DNA of 64,000 nt, taken from a virus. Below, piece by piece: positions 15,883 to 24,900 of the stretch. The DNA is taken from IMG/VR virus record IMGVR_UViG_3300008448_000036, positions 1 to 64,000 of that record; one strand, given 5' to 3'. The notes beneath the pieces are model-generated. The model was not told where the DNA came from and ran no database searches. It saw only the letters and a program-made list of their open reading frames with translations. Numbering within the stretch: position 1 is the stretch's first letter; the number at the start of each line of letters is the position of its first letter. Both the position numbers and the translations under genes were made by a program.

Positions 15883-16569
15883 TTAGATTACCTCATCAGC
15901 TATTCCGTATTTCACCGCCTCTTCTGCTGATAAATAGATGTTAACATGCTTTTCAAGCAATTTTTTCATTGTAGTTTGTGTTAATTTAGTTTCTGCAATT
16001 AGGGCATTGATATAGCGATCCTGTGTCCATCTAATTTCATTCATCTCATTTTCCAGACTATGAATTGGTCCTTCACTCCCTCCCAAAACAGAATGTAGCA
16101 TCACTCTACAATTTTTACCGATTTTTCTCTTACCTTTGCTGCCTGCTGCTAATAAAAGAACACCAGCACTCATCACCTTTCCTACTCCGATTGTAGAAAT
16201 ATCAATATCCTTTTTGACTTGACGCATGATATCATAAATTGCAAACATATCACTAGCTGATCCACCGTGTGTGCTAATGTATAATTCAATTGGATCTGGT
16301 TTCTCTTTTTTAGATTTTTTATCCTGTTCTTCGATTTTTGCTTTATTTCTATTTTCATTCCAAATTGTTAAAAGAGCGTATACGATTTCACTACCCTTTT
16401 CTTCGTTTATATCACCAAATAATCCAATACTCTTGATACCTCCCTGAGCATCATCTAGTCCTGGTAACATTATTAAATTCTGTACAGTCTTTTCTGTTGA
16501 GACATCTTCTGATGTCTCTTCGGATTCTACTTCCTTCTTCTTGTTATTTCTGCGGCTTGTAAGACTCAT
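15883..16569 (-). CDS. clpP: ClpP-like serine protease (228 aa)
   Basis: The ClpP/crotonase fold is clear: IELYISTHGGSASDMFAIYD, then GKVMSAGVLLLAAG with nucleophile Ser134, and NCRVMLHSVLGG with catalytic His159. The C-terminus YLSAEEAVKYGIADEVI aligns with the bacterial FLSAxEAxxYGLxD, but the residue matching the catalytic Asp appears to be Asn (HVNIY), which could lower activity. The first 45 residues are a charged extension. Phage ClpP-like enzymes act as partner proteases or prohead maturation proteases; here there is no Clp ATPase nearby. It overlaps the 101-aa gene upstream by one base and is part of an operon. Confidence 0.9.
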   Translation of the reverse strand: MSLTSRRNNKKKEVESEETSEDVSTEKTVQNLIMLPGLDDAQGGIKSIGLFGDINEEKGSEIVYALLTIWNENRNKAKIEEQDKKSKKEKPDPIELYISTHGGSASDMFAIYDIMRQVKKDIDISTIGVGKVMSAGVLLLAAGSKGKRKIGKNCRVMLHSVLGGSEGPIHSLENEMNEIRWTQDRYINALIAETKLTQTTMKKLLEKHVNIYLSAEEAVKYGIADEVI

Positions 16570-16874
16570 TATTTTCCTCTTTTCTTTTTATTCTTACAGG
16601 TTAATTGTACCTTTTCTTCTTTATCCCGTTTAACTTTTATTTCAAAAAGTTTTATTGGACAAGTTTTGGCCCACTTTAACCATTCTTTTTGATCTTCAAA
16701 CTCCTTGTTATATACGAGGAATTGATCACCGTTTTTCATATTCCATCCGGTAGCAGACTGTTTCCATTCCTTAAATAATTTCTTTAATTCACTCTTATCG
16801 GACTGCTTAACTTCATTAACTTGCAAGCTATAAACATTGGCATAACTTTTCCAAGCACATGCATACATTTTCAT
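16569..16874 (-). CDS. Hypothetical basic protein (101 aa)
   Basis: No family is recognised. The chain is Lys- and Trp-rich (KKLFKEWKQSATGWNM, KEWLKWAKTCPIKL) and ends in a strongly basic tail (CKNKKKRGK). Its stop overlaps the start of clpP and its start overlaps the stop of the 90-aa gene before it, so it is translated in a tightly coupled series of four genes. Confidence 0.65.
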   Translation of the reverse strand: MKMYACAWKSYANVYSLQVNEVKQSDKSELKKLFKEWKQSATGWNMKNGDQFLVYNKEFEDQKEWLKWAKTCPIKLFEIKVKRDKEEKVQLTCKNKKKRGK

Positions 16875-17143
16875 TCTTTACCTCTTTTTATGGAACCAAC
16901 TTTGATTATCCCATTATCCCAATATAAATTAATTTGCCCAGTCATATGTCTTTCAACTTGACTGAGATATTGTAAGATTTCATTTGTATCTTTTGTATTA
17001 CTAAAGATCCATTTTACAACAGACGCAGCAACAAATAATTTTTCTAGATAATAAACATTATCCTCAGAAGAGCAGTATTTGATTTTTAATCCTTTTATTA
17101 TATCTTCTGGAGGTTTTATTTTCATGTCGATATTTTCCGTCAT
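16871..17143 (-). CDS. Hypothetical protein (90 aa)
   Basis: No family is recognised. The protein is mixed alpha/beta with a KYCSSEDNVYYLEKLFV segment. It overlaps both neighbours by four bases (ATGA-type overlaps), indicating translational coupling. Confidence 0.65.
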   Translation of the reverse strand: MTENIDMKIKPPEDIIKGLKIKYCSSEDNVYYLEKLFVAASVVKWIFSNTKDTNEILQYLSQVERHMTGQINLYWDNGIIKVGSIKRGKE

Positions 17144-17523
17144 AATTTCTTATAATTCCTTTCTAGGAATTTTACTGCTTCATCCCAATTTTTATATGCT
17201 GGTTTATACGGTAGCATGTCAGTAATTCTTTTAACGTATTGTTCCCCCAACTCTTGATATTTCTGTTCAATTTTTATTTTTACAAGTTTAAATTCTTCTT
17301 GATACTTCAGATCTCTATATGCCGCATCTTCATAAGATAGTTCTAGAATTTTTATAGCTTGAGATCTCCATTGAATAAAAAGAGAGCTTAATAGTAAAAA
17401 TCTCATTTCTAACTCTTGCATATATTTTACATATGTACCTATCATAAATAGATATGAAAATAGAGATCTAATAAAAAAACCTATAAAAAATCCTAAACAC
17501 CAGATAATAAATTGATTAGTCAT
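17140..17523 (-). CDS. Hypothetical membrane-anchored protein (127 aa)
   Basis: The first 30 residues are strongly hydrophobic (IIWCLGFFIGFFIRSLFSYL), forming one or two membrane segments, and the rest is a long charged helix with coiled-coil character and an NWDEAVKFLERNYKK end. It is probably bound to the host inner membrane with its bulk in the cytoplasm. No family is recognised. It is the first gene of the clpP operon and follows an extended -10 promoter. Confidence 0.7.
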   Translation of the reverse strand: MTNQFIIWCLGFFIGFFIRSLFSYLFMIGTYVKYMQELEMRFLLLSSLFIQWRSQAIKILELSYEDAAYRDLKYQEEFKLVKIKIEQKYQELGEQYVKRITDMLPYKPAYKNWDEAVKFLERNYKKL

Positions 17524-17540
17524 TCCTAACTCCTGACATA

Positions 17541-17549
17541 ATTATACCA
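17541..17549 (-). promoter_or_regulatory. Extended -10 promoter for the clpP operon
   Basis: The minus strand reads TGGTATAAT, a perfect -10 with the TGn extension, about 18 bp before the ATG at 17523. No good -35 is present because that region is the terminator stem; extended -10 promoters tolerate this. Confidence 0.55.
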
Positions 17550-17555
17550 CACTTA

Positions 17556-17593
17556 ATAAAGAAAAAACCCACCTAAAATAGGTGGGTTTTTTT
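17556..17593 (-). terminator. Rho-independent terminator
   Basis: A very stable hairpin with the arms AAAAAACCCACCTA and TAGGTGGGTTTTTT (17562-17592) and a three-base loop. Because the arms carry A and T runs it can terminate in both directions. It separates the tagged 90-aa gene from the clpP operon. Confidence 0.85.
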
Positions 17594-17617
17594 ATCAATC
17601 TTTACTTAGAACCTTTT

Positions 17618-17890
17618 TTAATCTTCTAAAACATCTTTTAGAACATTCTGTACCATACCTTCTGGCAGATTTTCCATAAACGCTTCTAATGCTTCTCTTG
17701 GAATTTGAGATTCCTCTAAAACTTCTAGAAAATCTATAATCGCATCTTTAGAAACGAACTCTGCATCAGCATCTTCTGCATATCCATAGGCATAGCTTTC
17801 TACCAAAGTCTCTGTGTGATCTTTTTCTTTTTCAACACGTTGGACTTCTTCTGCAATAATTTGCTTTAATTCGCCTCTTGTAATTTGCAT
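17618..17890 (-). CDS. Tagged acidic protein (90 aa)
   Basis: The N-terminus MQITRGELKQIIAEEVQRVE is a copy of the MKIT tag. The rest is acidic and helical, and the C-terminal half (IPREALEAFMENLPEGMVQNV) forms two amphipathic helices. No family is recognised. It is located 10 bp after the acidic/Lys-rich 319-aa gene and ahead of a terminator, so the two form one unit. Confidence 0.7.
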   Translation of the reverse strand: MQITRGELKQIIAEEVQRVEKEKDHTETLVESYAYGYAEDADAEFVSKDAIIDFLEVLEESQIPREALEAFMENLPEGMVQNVLKDVLED

Positions 17891-17899
17891 AGTGATTCC

Positions 17900-18859
17900 T
17901 TATTTGTGTTTGTTGCTACCTTTTCCAGTCAAACCGCTGGTTTTCTTGTGAGTTGTTGTATGCCCACCAGAAGATTTTAGAGGTGTCATTTCATGACCAC
18001 CTTCACCTTTTTTAGACCACTTCATATTCTTGTGTTTAGAATATAGTTTATCTTTATTCTTTCCCTTTGAAGCCAAACCAGAACCTGAAGATTTTCCATG
18101 TGTTACTTTGTGGCTTTTTTCTTCTTCTAGTTTCTTTTTCTTAGCTTCGGCTTCTTTTTTCTTTGCCTGCATTTTCTTCTTAACGTCTTTAGCTTTTTTA
18201 TCTTCTGGTTTTTTCTTGGCTTCTGCTAATAATCTAGCAGTTACTCTGCGTAATACATTTTCTACTAACTCAGATTTATTCATGAATCGAGATTCTTTTA
18301 GTTCTTCTTCATCCATCTCTTCTTCTTCATTCATTTCATCTTCTTCTTGATACATATCTTCTTCATTCATTTCATCTTCTTCGTCGCCTTCGCCATCTTC
18401 CTCATCGCCCATATCCATTTCGTCGTCGCCCATGTCTACATCGCCCATGTCGTCGTCATCCATGTCTACGTCAAACTCTCCACCTTCTTCGTCGTCTTCG
18501 ACTGTTCCTTCAACGCCTAAAGCGTCTAGAACAGCTTGAACAACTCTTTTTGCGACCTCTGGAGATACGGCACCAGATTCTTCATCAGAAAAATCTGCTC
18601 CTTCATCATCTCCAAAATCCATATCCTCACCGTCTTCAGAATCTTCTTCATCTCCGCCTAAATCTAATTCTTCGGCTTCTTCTTGTGTATCCATATCTGG
18701 ACGGCCATATTTTTTAGCCACTTCGCTTTCTTTCATTTCTTCTTCTTCGTTATATCCCGGTCCTGATTCACTTAAGAATCTGTCGGTTAGTGGCTCAAGA
18801 TTTGCAAGTCTCATAAACTTGCGAATTGTTGATTCTTCTAGCAATTGTTTTTTACTCAT
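17900..18859 (-). CDS. Acidic/Lys-rich low-complexity protein with N-terminal tag (319 aa)
   Basis: The N-terminus reads LLEESTIRKFMRLANLEPL followed by RFLSESGPGYN, a segment I associate with many marine T4-like phages, with FLSE as a potential protease cut. Then follow about 150 residues of Asp/Glu/Met/Gly repeats, one foldable island (AKRVVQAVLDALGVEG) and a helix, and a C-terminal Lys/His/Ser/Gly-rich basic tail. The strong charge polarity suggests a packaged internal protein or a DNA-condensing factor. No enzyme motif is visible. A TATAAATA box at 18928-18935 can drive it. Confidence 0.65.
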   Translation of the reverse strand: MSKKQLLEESTIRKFMRLANLEPLTDRFLSESGPGYNEEEEMKESEVAKKYGRPDMDTQEEAEELDLGGDEEDSEDGEDMDFGDDEGADFSDEESGAVSPEVAKRVVQAVLDALGVEGTVEDDEEGGEFDVDMDDDDMGDVDMGDDEMDMGDEEDGEGDEEDEMNEEDMYQEEDEMNEEEEMDEEELKESRFMNKSELVENVLRRVTARLLAEAKKKPEDKKAKDVKKKMQAKKKEAEAKKKKLEEEKSHKVTHGKSSGSGLASKGKNKDKLYSKHKNMKWSKKGEGGHEMTPLKSSGGHTTTHKKTSGLTGKGSNKHK

Positions 18860-18897
18860 ATAAGGTATCTCCTAAAAAGATTGATGTTCTTAACAAA

Positions 18898-18905
18898 TAA
18901 ATAGT
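18898..18905 (-). promoter_or_regulatory. ACTATTTA box
   Basis: A copy of the recurrent ACTATTTA box 38 bp before the start of the 319-aa gene. A second copy at 18939-18946 overlaps the end of the sigma-like gene, and an exact TATAAATA lies between the two copies. Confidence 0.4.
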
Positions 18906-18927
18906 GTGTAAATCCTAGAAAGGATTT

Positions 18928-18935
18928 TATTTATA
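18928..18935 (-). promoter_or_regulatory. T4-late-like promoter box
   Basis: The minus strand reads GTATAAATAAAATCC, with the T4 late core TATAAATA exact. It lies directly after the stop of the sigma-like gene and 69 bp before the ATG at 18859, consistent with late expression of a packaged protein. Confidence 0.5.
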
Positions 18936-19193
18936 CTATAAATAGTAAGAATCCTTCAAAGAGGCTTTTATTTTTTCTTTAGCTGTGTCTTCTATTTGTT
19001 TTACCCTAACAAAAGATAAGCCTATACGCTCCGATACCTCTCTCAGTGTCAACTCACCATATTTATCCGCCGCAATAACAGCGCAATTTAGATCATCTTC
19101 ATAATTCATCCAATTTCTGCAATCTTTATTCGGGCATGATTCATCTAATTTAATGCAGGCTTCTGTACATGTTTTAAATTTATATTCACTCAT
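18936..19193 (-). CDS. Sigma-70 region 4-like transcription factor (85 aa)
   Basis: The C-terminal half, YGELTLREVSERIGLS followed by VRVKQIEDTAKEKI, is a clear sigma region 4 helix-turn-helix of the kind that reads a -35 box. The N-terminal half has a Cys cluster (CTEACIKLDESCPNKDC) that probably binds zinc, and there is no region 2 for the -10 box. It is therefore a partial sigma or an HTH regulator rather than a complete factor; T4 gp55 (region 2-like) is a different kind. It overlaps the 114-aa gene upstream by four bases. Confidence 0.75.
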   Translation of the reverse strand: MSEYKFKTCTEACIKLDESCPNKDCRNWMNYEDDLNCAVIAADKYGELTLREVSERIGLSFVRVKQIEDTAKEKIKASLKDSYYL

Positions 19194-19534
19194 AGGTCTG
19201 GATTCTCCATCGCTATAATATCAAAAATATCTTTAATCTCCTCTTCATTTAATCCAAAATTTTCTTCATTTTGTCTTAATTGCTTAAGATCTTTTTTTAT
19301 ATTTTTTTTACTTCTAGCACTTTTTTCTTTTTCAATTTTTTTATATATGAAAGACATAAACTCTTCATCTTTATTTTCATAAGCTTCCATACACATTCTA
19401 AAAAATTTAGCTTGCGCTAAATCATCATATCTTAACTGTATTCTAAATCTAGCATGAAAATTTTCATCAGCAAAAAATACTACCTTTTTCTCTCCGGGTT
19501 TATGCTTTCGAGAGAATGTGTGTCCAGCTTTCAT
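19190..19534 (-). CDS. Conserved T4-like phage hypothetical protein (114 aa)
   Basis: I use the ATG at 19534 ([14 protein letters not shown], with AGGA before it) rather than 19618, which would overlap the IMPDH gene far more. The pattern FRIQLRYDDLAQAKFFRMCM with a charged helix and a GLNEEEIKDIFDII end resembles a hypothetical family I have seen in T4-like cyanophages. It overlaps the end of the IMPDH/GMPR gene by 35 bp and is coupled to the sigma-like gene, so the two may act together in transcription. Confidence 0.65.
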   Translation of the reverse strand: MKAGHTFSRKHKPGEKKVVFFADENFHARFRIQLRYDDLAQAKFFRMCMEAYENKDEEFMSFIYKKIEKEKSARSKKNIKKDLKQLRQNEENFGLNEEEIKDIFDIIAMENPDL

Positions 19535-20555
19535 GTTGTCCTGCCGTTGTTTGCTGGACGTATTTTGCGAGTCTTTTAAATTCATCAATGCTTCTTGCTC
19601 CAGTATATGAGAACCCACTTTTAATTCCTCCTACGATATCCATAAATAGTGGCTCAAGTTCTCCTTTGTATGGAATAGTTGTAGAAATTCCTTCTGGTGC
19701 GGATGATTTACCTCTCCAATCATTCTGAGCTTCACGACTAGCCATACCACGATAAACTTTACGCATACCGTTTGCGGTTGAAAGCAATTCTCCTGGCGCT
19801 TCTTTAGTTCCGGCTAGCATCGATCCAAGCATTACAAAATCAGCACCAACGGCTAAAGCTTTTACAATGTCTCCGCTATTTTTAATTCCCCCGTCAGCAA
19901 TAATCGCAGGAGCTTTTTGTCCACATGCATAAAAGTAACTTTTCTTACTCCTAGCGCAATCCTGCAAAGCTGTAACACTTGGAACCCCATGACCAGTGTT
20001 TAACCTAGTGCTACAAATAGATCCGTTTCCAATACCAACTTTAACTGAATCAGCTCCCCAACCAGCCAAATCTTCATATGCATCTGATGTTGCAACATTA
20101 CCAGCCATAACGTGTTTAATATTTGAATTTTGTTTCAATTTATCAATTGCATTTTTCATATGCATATGATGACCATGAGCAATATCAATACAAATAAAAT
20201 CAGCACCAGCGGCGGTTAGCGCAAATGCTCTTTCATCAAAATCCCCAGTTGCACCTACTGCGGCACCAACAAATTTTGTTCCATTACGTTTTGCTTCTCT
20301 AACCAGTGTAACTTGTTCTGGTATTGTGTTATACCTGTGTATAATAGCACAACCACCAAGTCTACTAATTGACTCTGCCATATCTAAACCAGATACAGTA
20401 TCCATCGGAGCAGAAAAAATGGGAACTTCCAACTCAATTTCATCAGAAAGTTTATTGGCTATTGATACTTCTGACCTTGATTGAATATCAGAATAATTCG
20501 GAATTAATAAAATATCATCATATGTTAGTGCTAGATTGTTTTTGCTGCAACTCAT
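19500..20555 (-). CDS. IMP dehydrogenase / GMP reductase family protein (351 aa)
   Basis: A TIM-barrel enzyme of purine interconversion. [14 protein letters not shown] opens the barrel, [13 protein letters not shown] carries the catalytic Cys (about residue 181), and [20 protein letters not shown] and [13 protein letters not shown] follow. There is no CBS domain pair, and the length (about 350) and the [14 protein letters not shown] end are nearer to GMP reductase than to full bacterial IMPDH. It would adjust guanine nucleotide pools during infection. The start at 20555 follows AGAGGAAAC; an ATG five codons upstream is possible. Confidence 0.9.
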   Translation of the reverse strand: MSCSKNNLALTYDDILLIPNYSDIQSRSEVSIANKLSDEIELEVPIFSAPMDTVSGLDMAESISRLGGCAIIHRYNTIPEQVTLVREAKRNGTKFVGAAVGATGDFDERAFALTAAGADFICIDIAHGHHMHMKNAIDKLKQNSNIKHVMAGNVATSDAYEDLAGWGADSVKVGIGNGSICSTRLNTGHGVPSVTALQDCARSKKSYFYACGQKAPAIIADGGIKNSGDIVKALAVGADFVMLGSMLAGTKEAPGELLSTANGMRKVYRGMASREAQNDWRGKSSAPEGISTTIPYKGELEPLFMDIVGGIKSGFSYTGARSIDEFKRLAKYVQQTTAGQHESWTHILSKA

Positions 20556-20772
20556 GTTTCCTCTTTTCATAACACTCGGGACAATATAAGTCCACTCGTT
20601 TTTGTTCGTTATATACCTCTACGAACCATGTCATCACCATTTCTTTGTTAAGTTTATCATAACTTTTTTTACAAGTCAAGCACTCTGTGGGTATATTTAA
20701 CATTAAATTTATTTTTTCTACATTTTCTTTGCCCATTTGCTTTTCTAGACTTCTTTTTTGTTTTCTATTCAT
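20518..20772 (-). CDS. Zinc-ribbon-like small protein (84 aa)
   Basis: After a Lys-rich helix (MNRKQKRSLEKQMGKEN) come two CxxC pairs, CLTCKKSY and CPECYEKRK, about 33 residues apart, the usual zinc-ribbon layout. The start at 20772 follows TTGAGGAAC and lies just after the terminator hairpin; the frame extends upstream into the hairpin but without a good start. The 3' end overlaps the next gene by 38 bp. Confidence 0.65.
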   Translation of the reverse strand: MNRKQKRSLEKQMGKENVEKINLMLNIPTECLTCKKSYDKLNKEMVMTWFVEVYNEQKRVDLYCPECYEKRKHELQQKQSSTNI

Positions 20773-20791
20773 ATGTTCCTCAAAAAAGCAC

Positions 20792-20825
20792 ATAAAAAAC
20801 CCGTGGTGTTTTGGCACCACGGGTT
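20792..20825 (-). terminator. Rho-independent terminator after dut
   Basis: An 11-bp stem AACCCGTGGTG / CACCACGGGTT with a six-base loop (20798-20825) is followed by TTTTTT on the minus strand, four bases after the dUTPase stop codon. Confidence 0.85.
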
Positions 20826-20829
20826 AATT

Positions 20830-21312
20830 TTATCGGGTTCCTGTGCTACCAAAACCTCCCGAGCCACGCTTATCACCACTTACATCAAATTCCTCGACTT
20901 CCACCAATTGTGAGTTGTAAACTCGTTGAACTGTAAATTGAGCAATCTTATCATGATGCCCAATCCTAATTTCATCTTTTGTTCCATTATGGACAACAAT
21001 ACCCCAAGGGCCAGTATAATATGAATCAACTAGTCCAAGAATAACGAACTTGCCTTTACTGTTCATACCGCTACGACCACGGATATCACAAGCCCAGCCT
21101 TCAGGTGGCATAATAGCAATATTAGTTGGAACAATAGTCGTTGCTCCTGAGATGATTAACATGCCTCCTGGGCAATCGGCATATAAATCCCATGCTGCAT
21201 CTTCGTGATGTGCTTTTTGCGGGCCTTTAGCTGTTTGTGTTAATTTCTTCCACTGTAGACGAACTGATTGATCCATTAGAACATCTACTCCATCAATTTT
21301 AATGCTTCCCAT
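20830..21312 (-). CDS. dut: dUTP diphosphatase (160 aa)
   Basis: All five motifs of trimeric dUTPase are visible: AAWDLYAD (motif 1), IRGRSGM (2), GLVDSYYTGPW (3), GHHDKIAQ (4) and the C-terminal RGSGGFGSTG (5) that closes over the active site. It hydrolyses dUTP to dUMP and pyrophosphate, which prevents uracil incorporation and supplies dUMP to the ThyX encoded at 28951-29691. The length fits the family. It lies at the end of its unit, with a terminator directly behind. Confidence 0.95.
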   Translation of the reverse strand: MGSIKIDGVDVLMDQSVRLQWKKLTQTAKGPQKAHHEDAAWDLYADCPGGMLIISGATTIVPTNIAIMPPEGWACDIRGRSGMNSKGKFVILGLVDSYYTGPWGIVVHNGTKDEIRIGHHDKIAQFTVQRVYNSQLVEVEEFDVSGDKRGSGGFGSTGTR

Positions 21313-21313
21313 T

Positions 21314-21715
21314 TTAATCCTTTCGGCTCAATAGCCAAGATGAACTTTGAATTTTTGCACCTAAACCATCAATAATTGCAATACCTAATTCTCTACAAAT
21401 TTTTGATTCGGGTATTTCATAGGTGTATCTATCTCCGCCTTTGGCAAAAATATCAGGTCTAACAAGCCATAGCGTTTTACACACCGTAGGATCTACATCT
21501 GCTGATAGAATTGCCATGTCAACACAACTTAAAGATCTAACAATTTGTAATCTCTCTTGCTCATCCATAAACTCTTTAGAGCCTTTAAGTTTTACTTGAA
21601 AGTCATTATTGACGATAACAATAAGCTTATCACCGAGAGTTTTAGCTCTCTCAAGATACTCTACATGTCCTTTATGTAGAGGATTGAAGTAACCACTTGC
21701 TGCTACGATTTTCAT
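21314..21715 (-). CDS. Cytidylyltransferase-like nucleotidyltransferase (133 aa)
   Basis: The start AASGYFNPLHKGHVEYLERA has the HxGH nucleotide-binding motif of the cytidylyltransferase (TagD/RfaE C-terminal) family, and RLQIVRSL and FAKGGDRY occupy the positions of the later family motifs. Such enzymes join CMP, AMP or similar groups to small phosphorylated molecules. It may act on a cell-surface precursor or a cofactor; the substrate is not readable. It overlaps the upstream gene by four bases. Confidence 0.85.
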   Translation of the reverse strand: MKIVAASGYFNPLHKGHVEYLERAKTLGDKLIVIVNNDFQVKLKGSKEFMDEQERLQIVRSLSCVDMAILSADVDPTVCKTLWLVRPDIFAKGGDRYTYEIPESKICRELGIAIIDGLGAKIQSSSWLLSRKD

Positions 21716-21942
21716 GTTTCTATCCTTTTATAGAAAAAGTATACTACTTTCTCCCTATTTGAATTTAGTTTTAAAGATTCTTGTATTTGAGTTTTTATAC
21801 CCTCATTGGAGCAGTACAGATTTTTTTCTGAGACTCCTTCAATATAAAAATCAAATTTTTCTTCTGGATATGGTTCTCCGACCACATATACATTAGATTC
21901 AATCTGTAAAAATTCCCATATTTCTTCGTTTTCTAACGACAT
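21712..21942 (-). CDS. Hypothetical acidic protein (76 aa)
   Basis: No family is recognised. It is a small acidic alpha/beta protein (EIWEFLQIESNVYVVGEPY). It lies between the DNA polymerase III gene and the cytidylyltransferase gene and is coupled to the latter by an ATGA overlap. Confidence 0.6.
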   Translation of the reverse strand: MSLENEEIWEFLQIESNVYVVGEPYPEEKFDFYIEGVSEKNLYCSNEGIKTQIQESLKLNSNREKVVYFFYKRIET

Positions 21943-21957
21943 TCATTTTGCCTCCAA

Positions 21958-24900
21958 TTATCCTAATAGTTTAAAATTATGCTTAATGCTTCTAGTGCTA
22001 AATCCCCAATCATCATGTTGAAGTTTTCCGAGGTATGGTCTATTTAACCAGACCTTATCTTTTTTAGGATCAACACCCCAGCATTTAATACTGGTCAGCT
22101 GATTTGTATTATCCGTAACTTCAAGTATCCAATAGATTTTACCGTTTTTGGTTTTCTTTTCGGTATATTTACGTGGAATAAACCATACAACCTGGTTTAA
22201 GTCTTCATTTTCCTCAAACATGCTGATGGGTGGAATATACTTCTCCTCCAGTCGTTTTAAAGTGGGTGCATCCATAACAAGACTTATCGGATAAATACCG
22301 GATAATGATACCAAGTTTTCAATTTTTTCTTCAACAGAAAAATCTCCTTCTGGTTTATATTTTTGGATATTTTCATCCAATTTTTTCTTAGTTTTTGGTC
22401 TGTCCACTACAACTGCTGACCAGAAATGTTTTAATCCACTAAAACGATTATCCACTAATGAATTCATTGCTTCGGTTCTAACTAGAGCATCAAGAGCTTT
22501 TTTATTTACCTTACTATAGATAATTTCATCGTGAAATAATATTTCTTCAACTGTCTTAAATGGACGATATTTCATAATCTGATCAATGGCTACTTCACCG
22601 AGACCTTTAACCGAAGTCAAGGGCTGGATAAGAGTTTTGCCATCATCGCCAACTTCCCATTTAACTCCAGACGAGTTAATATCTAATCGACGAATATTAT
22701 ATCCATAGCCTTTAGCTGTAGCAATAGCCTGCTCTTTTCTATCTTCCGGTTCTTTATCTAGGAATGCAGCGAGCCATTCCGCTGGGTGATAATGAAAAAG
22801 ATAGGCACACTGGTAAGATAGAATGGAATAACAAACAGCGTGAGACAAATTGAACCCGTAACCAGAGAAAAATTCCATAGTTTTCCATAGATTTTCTGCA
22901 TCGACTTTTCTAATGTTTTTTTCCATGCAGCCGTCCACAAATTTTCCATATAGTTTCTCCTTTACTTGGGCTTCCTTACCAGTACCTTTTTTAGTTAATA
23001 CCTTACGAAGTTCATTACCTTCATCAAGCGAAATATCTTTTCCAAGTTTATGAGCAAGCAGGCTCAATTGTTCTTGGAACACGATAAATCCATATGTCTC
23101 TTCTGTTACTTCTTTTACTACATCATGCATATAGAAAATATCGCTTGGATTATTTTTTGCTTCGATGTATTTTGTATGTACGTTTGCAGAAAGTGGACCG
23201 GGACGATAGATAGAAGTAATGGCGGCAATATCTACAATGCTTTTTGGTTTTGCCTGCATACAAAACTTTTGAGCACCCATGTTAGTAAACTGAAATGTAC
23301 CACAGAAGTTTCCCTCTCCAAATACATAATCATAGACTTTTTGATCATTTAGATCAATCTTGTCTGGATGTAGATTATCACGATAATACTTCTTCACATC
23401 TTCAAACGTTGGATTTTTAATCCCATGTTTACGCTTTAAGATGTGCTCAATACAAGTTTCGATCATCCTTAGCGATGCTAGACCAAGAATATCAAATTTA
23501 ATGAATCCAAGAGGTTCCAAATGACGTACAGTTTGGCCCTCAGTCCAAGGAGTTTGTGTTACTCCACCACTATTAATCAACGGCATTTTTTCGTTGATAT
23601 TTTCTGCAAATAGTACACCACCAGCATGACGGGAAATACTGCGAATCTGACCCTGTAGGTTCTCTACATGCGTAGCTACATCTGGATATCTCTCCAAATA
23701 TCCACGGAGCGACGGAGAGTGCTCTTTCAGTTCTTCCCAAGTCGGAATATAAACACCAGCGGTAATTCCGTGAATACGTTTACATACAGGAATTGCCTCT
23801 GCTTGCATCTTGCTGGTTACTTCATTTACCTCTTGAAATGGAATATCGTAAAGCTTAGAGATATCCTTAATCAGTGAACGAATTTGTAGGGTGTTGTAGT
23901 TGGAGATTGGAACTACAGTATTTTCACCATACTTTGCAATCATCAATTCTTTGATTGCCATTGGATCACTTACGTCGAAGTCAATATCAGGATAATCCTT
24001 TGCGTTCTTACGAATAAAACGTGAGAACTGAAGTTTATACTTGATTGGATCGACTTCTGTAATATCAAGAAGGTACGATACTAGAGAGCCAGCACCAGAT
24101 CCACGACCACCACCACAAAGTTGTACATCTTTAGCGTCATTAGCAATATTTTTCATTGTTAGGAAGTAACGAGAAAAACCACGATCCTTGATCGTGTGAA
24201 GTTCTTCCTTTAGACGATCAACATATACATTATCTTTGTGTAGTCCAGCTGCTTTTAGCTTTTCAATTGCAATTTTAGCTAGAGCAGAGTCGGCACTTTC
24301 GCCTTCTGGAATTACGAATGATGGCAATTTTACTTCTGTATCTGGTACATAATTCTCGATACGATTTTTTACAATATCGCTAGTTCTCTCGATACTTTCA
24401 GCGATAAGATCATCATCGTATTTAAATCCTAGTTTCTTAGAAGTCTCTTTATAAAATTGAAATAGTTGATCACCGTTTTTTGGATATAGTTGATAAGCCA
24501 TTTCTTCTAGAGAAACAGGGAGGTTGCCCATAGATAGCTCTTCTTTGTTTTTTCCAAGCCATCCAAGCATTTTGTAAATTTCACGATCCTTCCAAAGGTC
24601 TGGTGAAGGATAGTGGGCATCACAAGTTGTTACAAGCTTAAACCCATATTGTTGGGAAAGCTTGATAATATATTGATTTAGGATATGCTGTTCTGGTGCC
24701 ATAGCCCATTGAAGTTCGCCATAAAAACGATCTCCAAAGATGTTCATCATCTGTTGAACAGTTTTTTCCATAGCACTATAAACAGCGGTCTCACCAGCAT
24801 CTCGGTTACGCCAATAATCATTAGCAAGAACCCCACCCAAACAGGCAGAGGAAGCGATGATTCCTTCGCCATGTTGACGAAGCATATCGTAGTCAATACG

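Noticed and set aside
18911-18930. Terminator between the sigma-like and 319-aa genes
   Set aside because: The stem (AAATCC/GGATTT) is short and AT-rich, and on the minus strand it has no U-run behind it.
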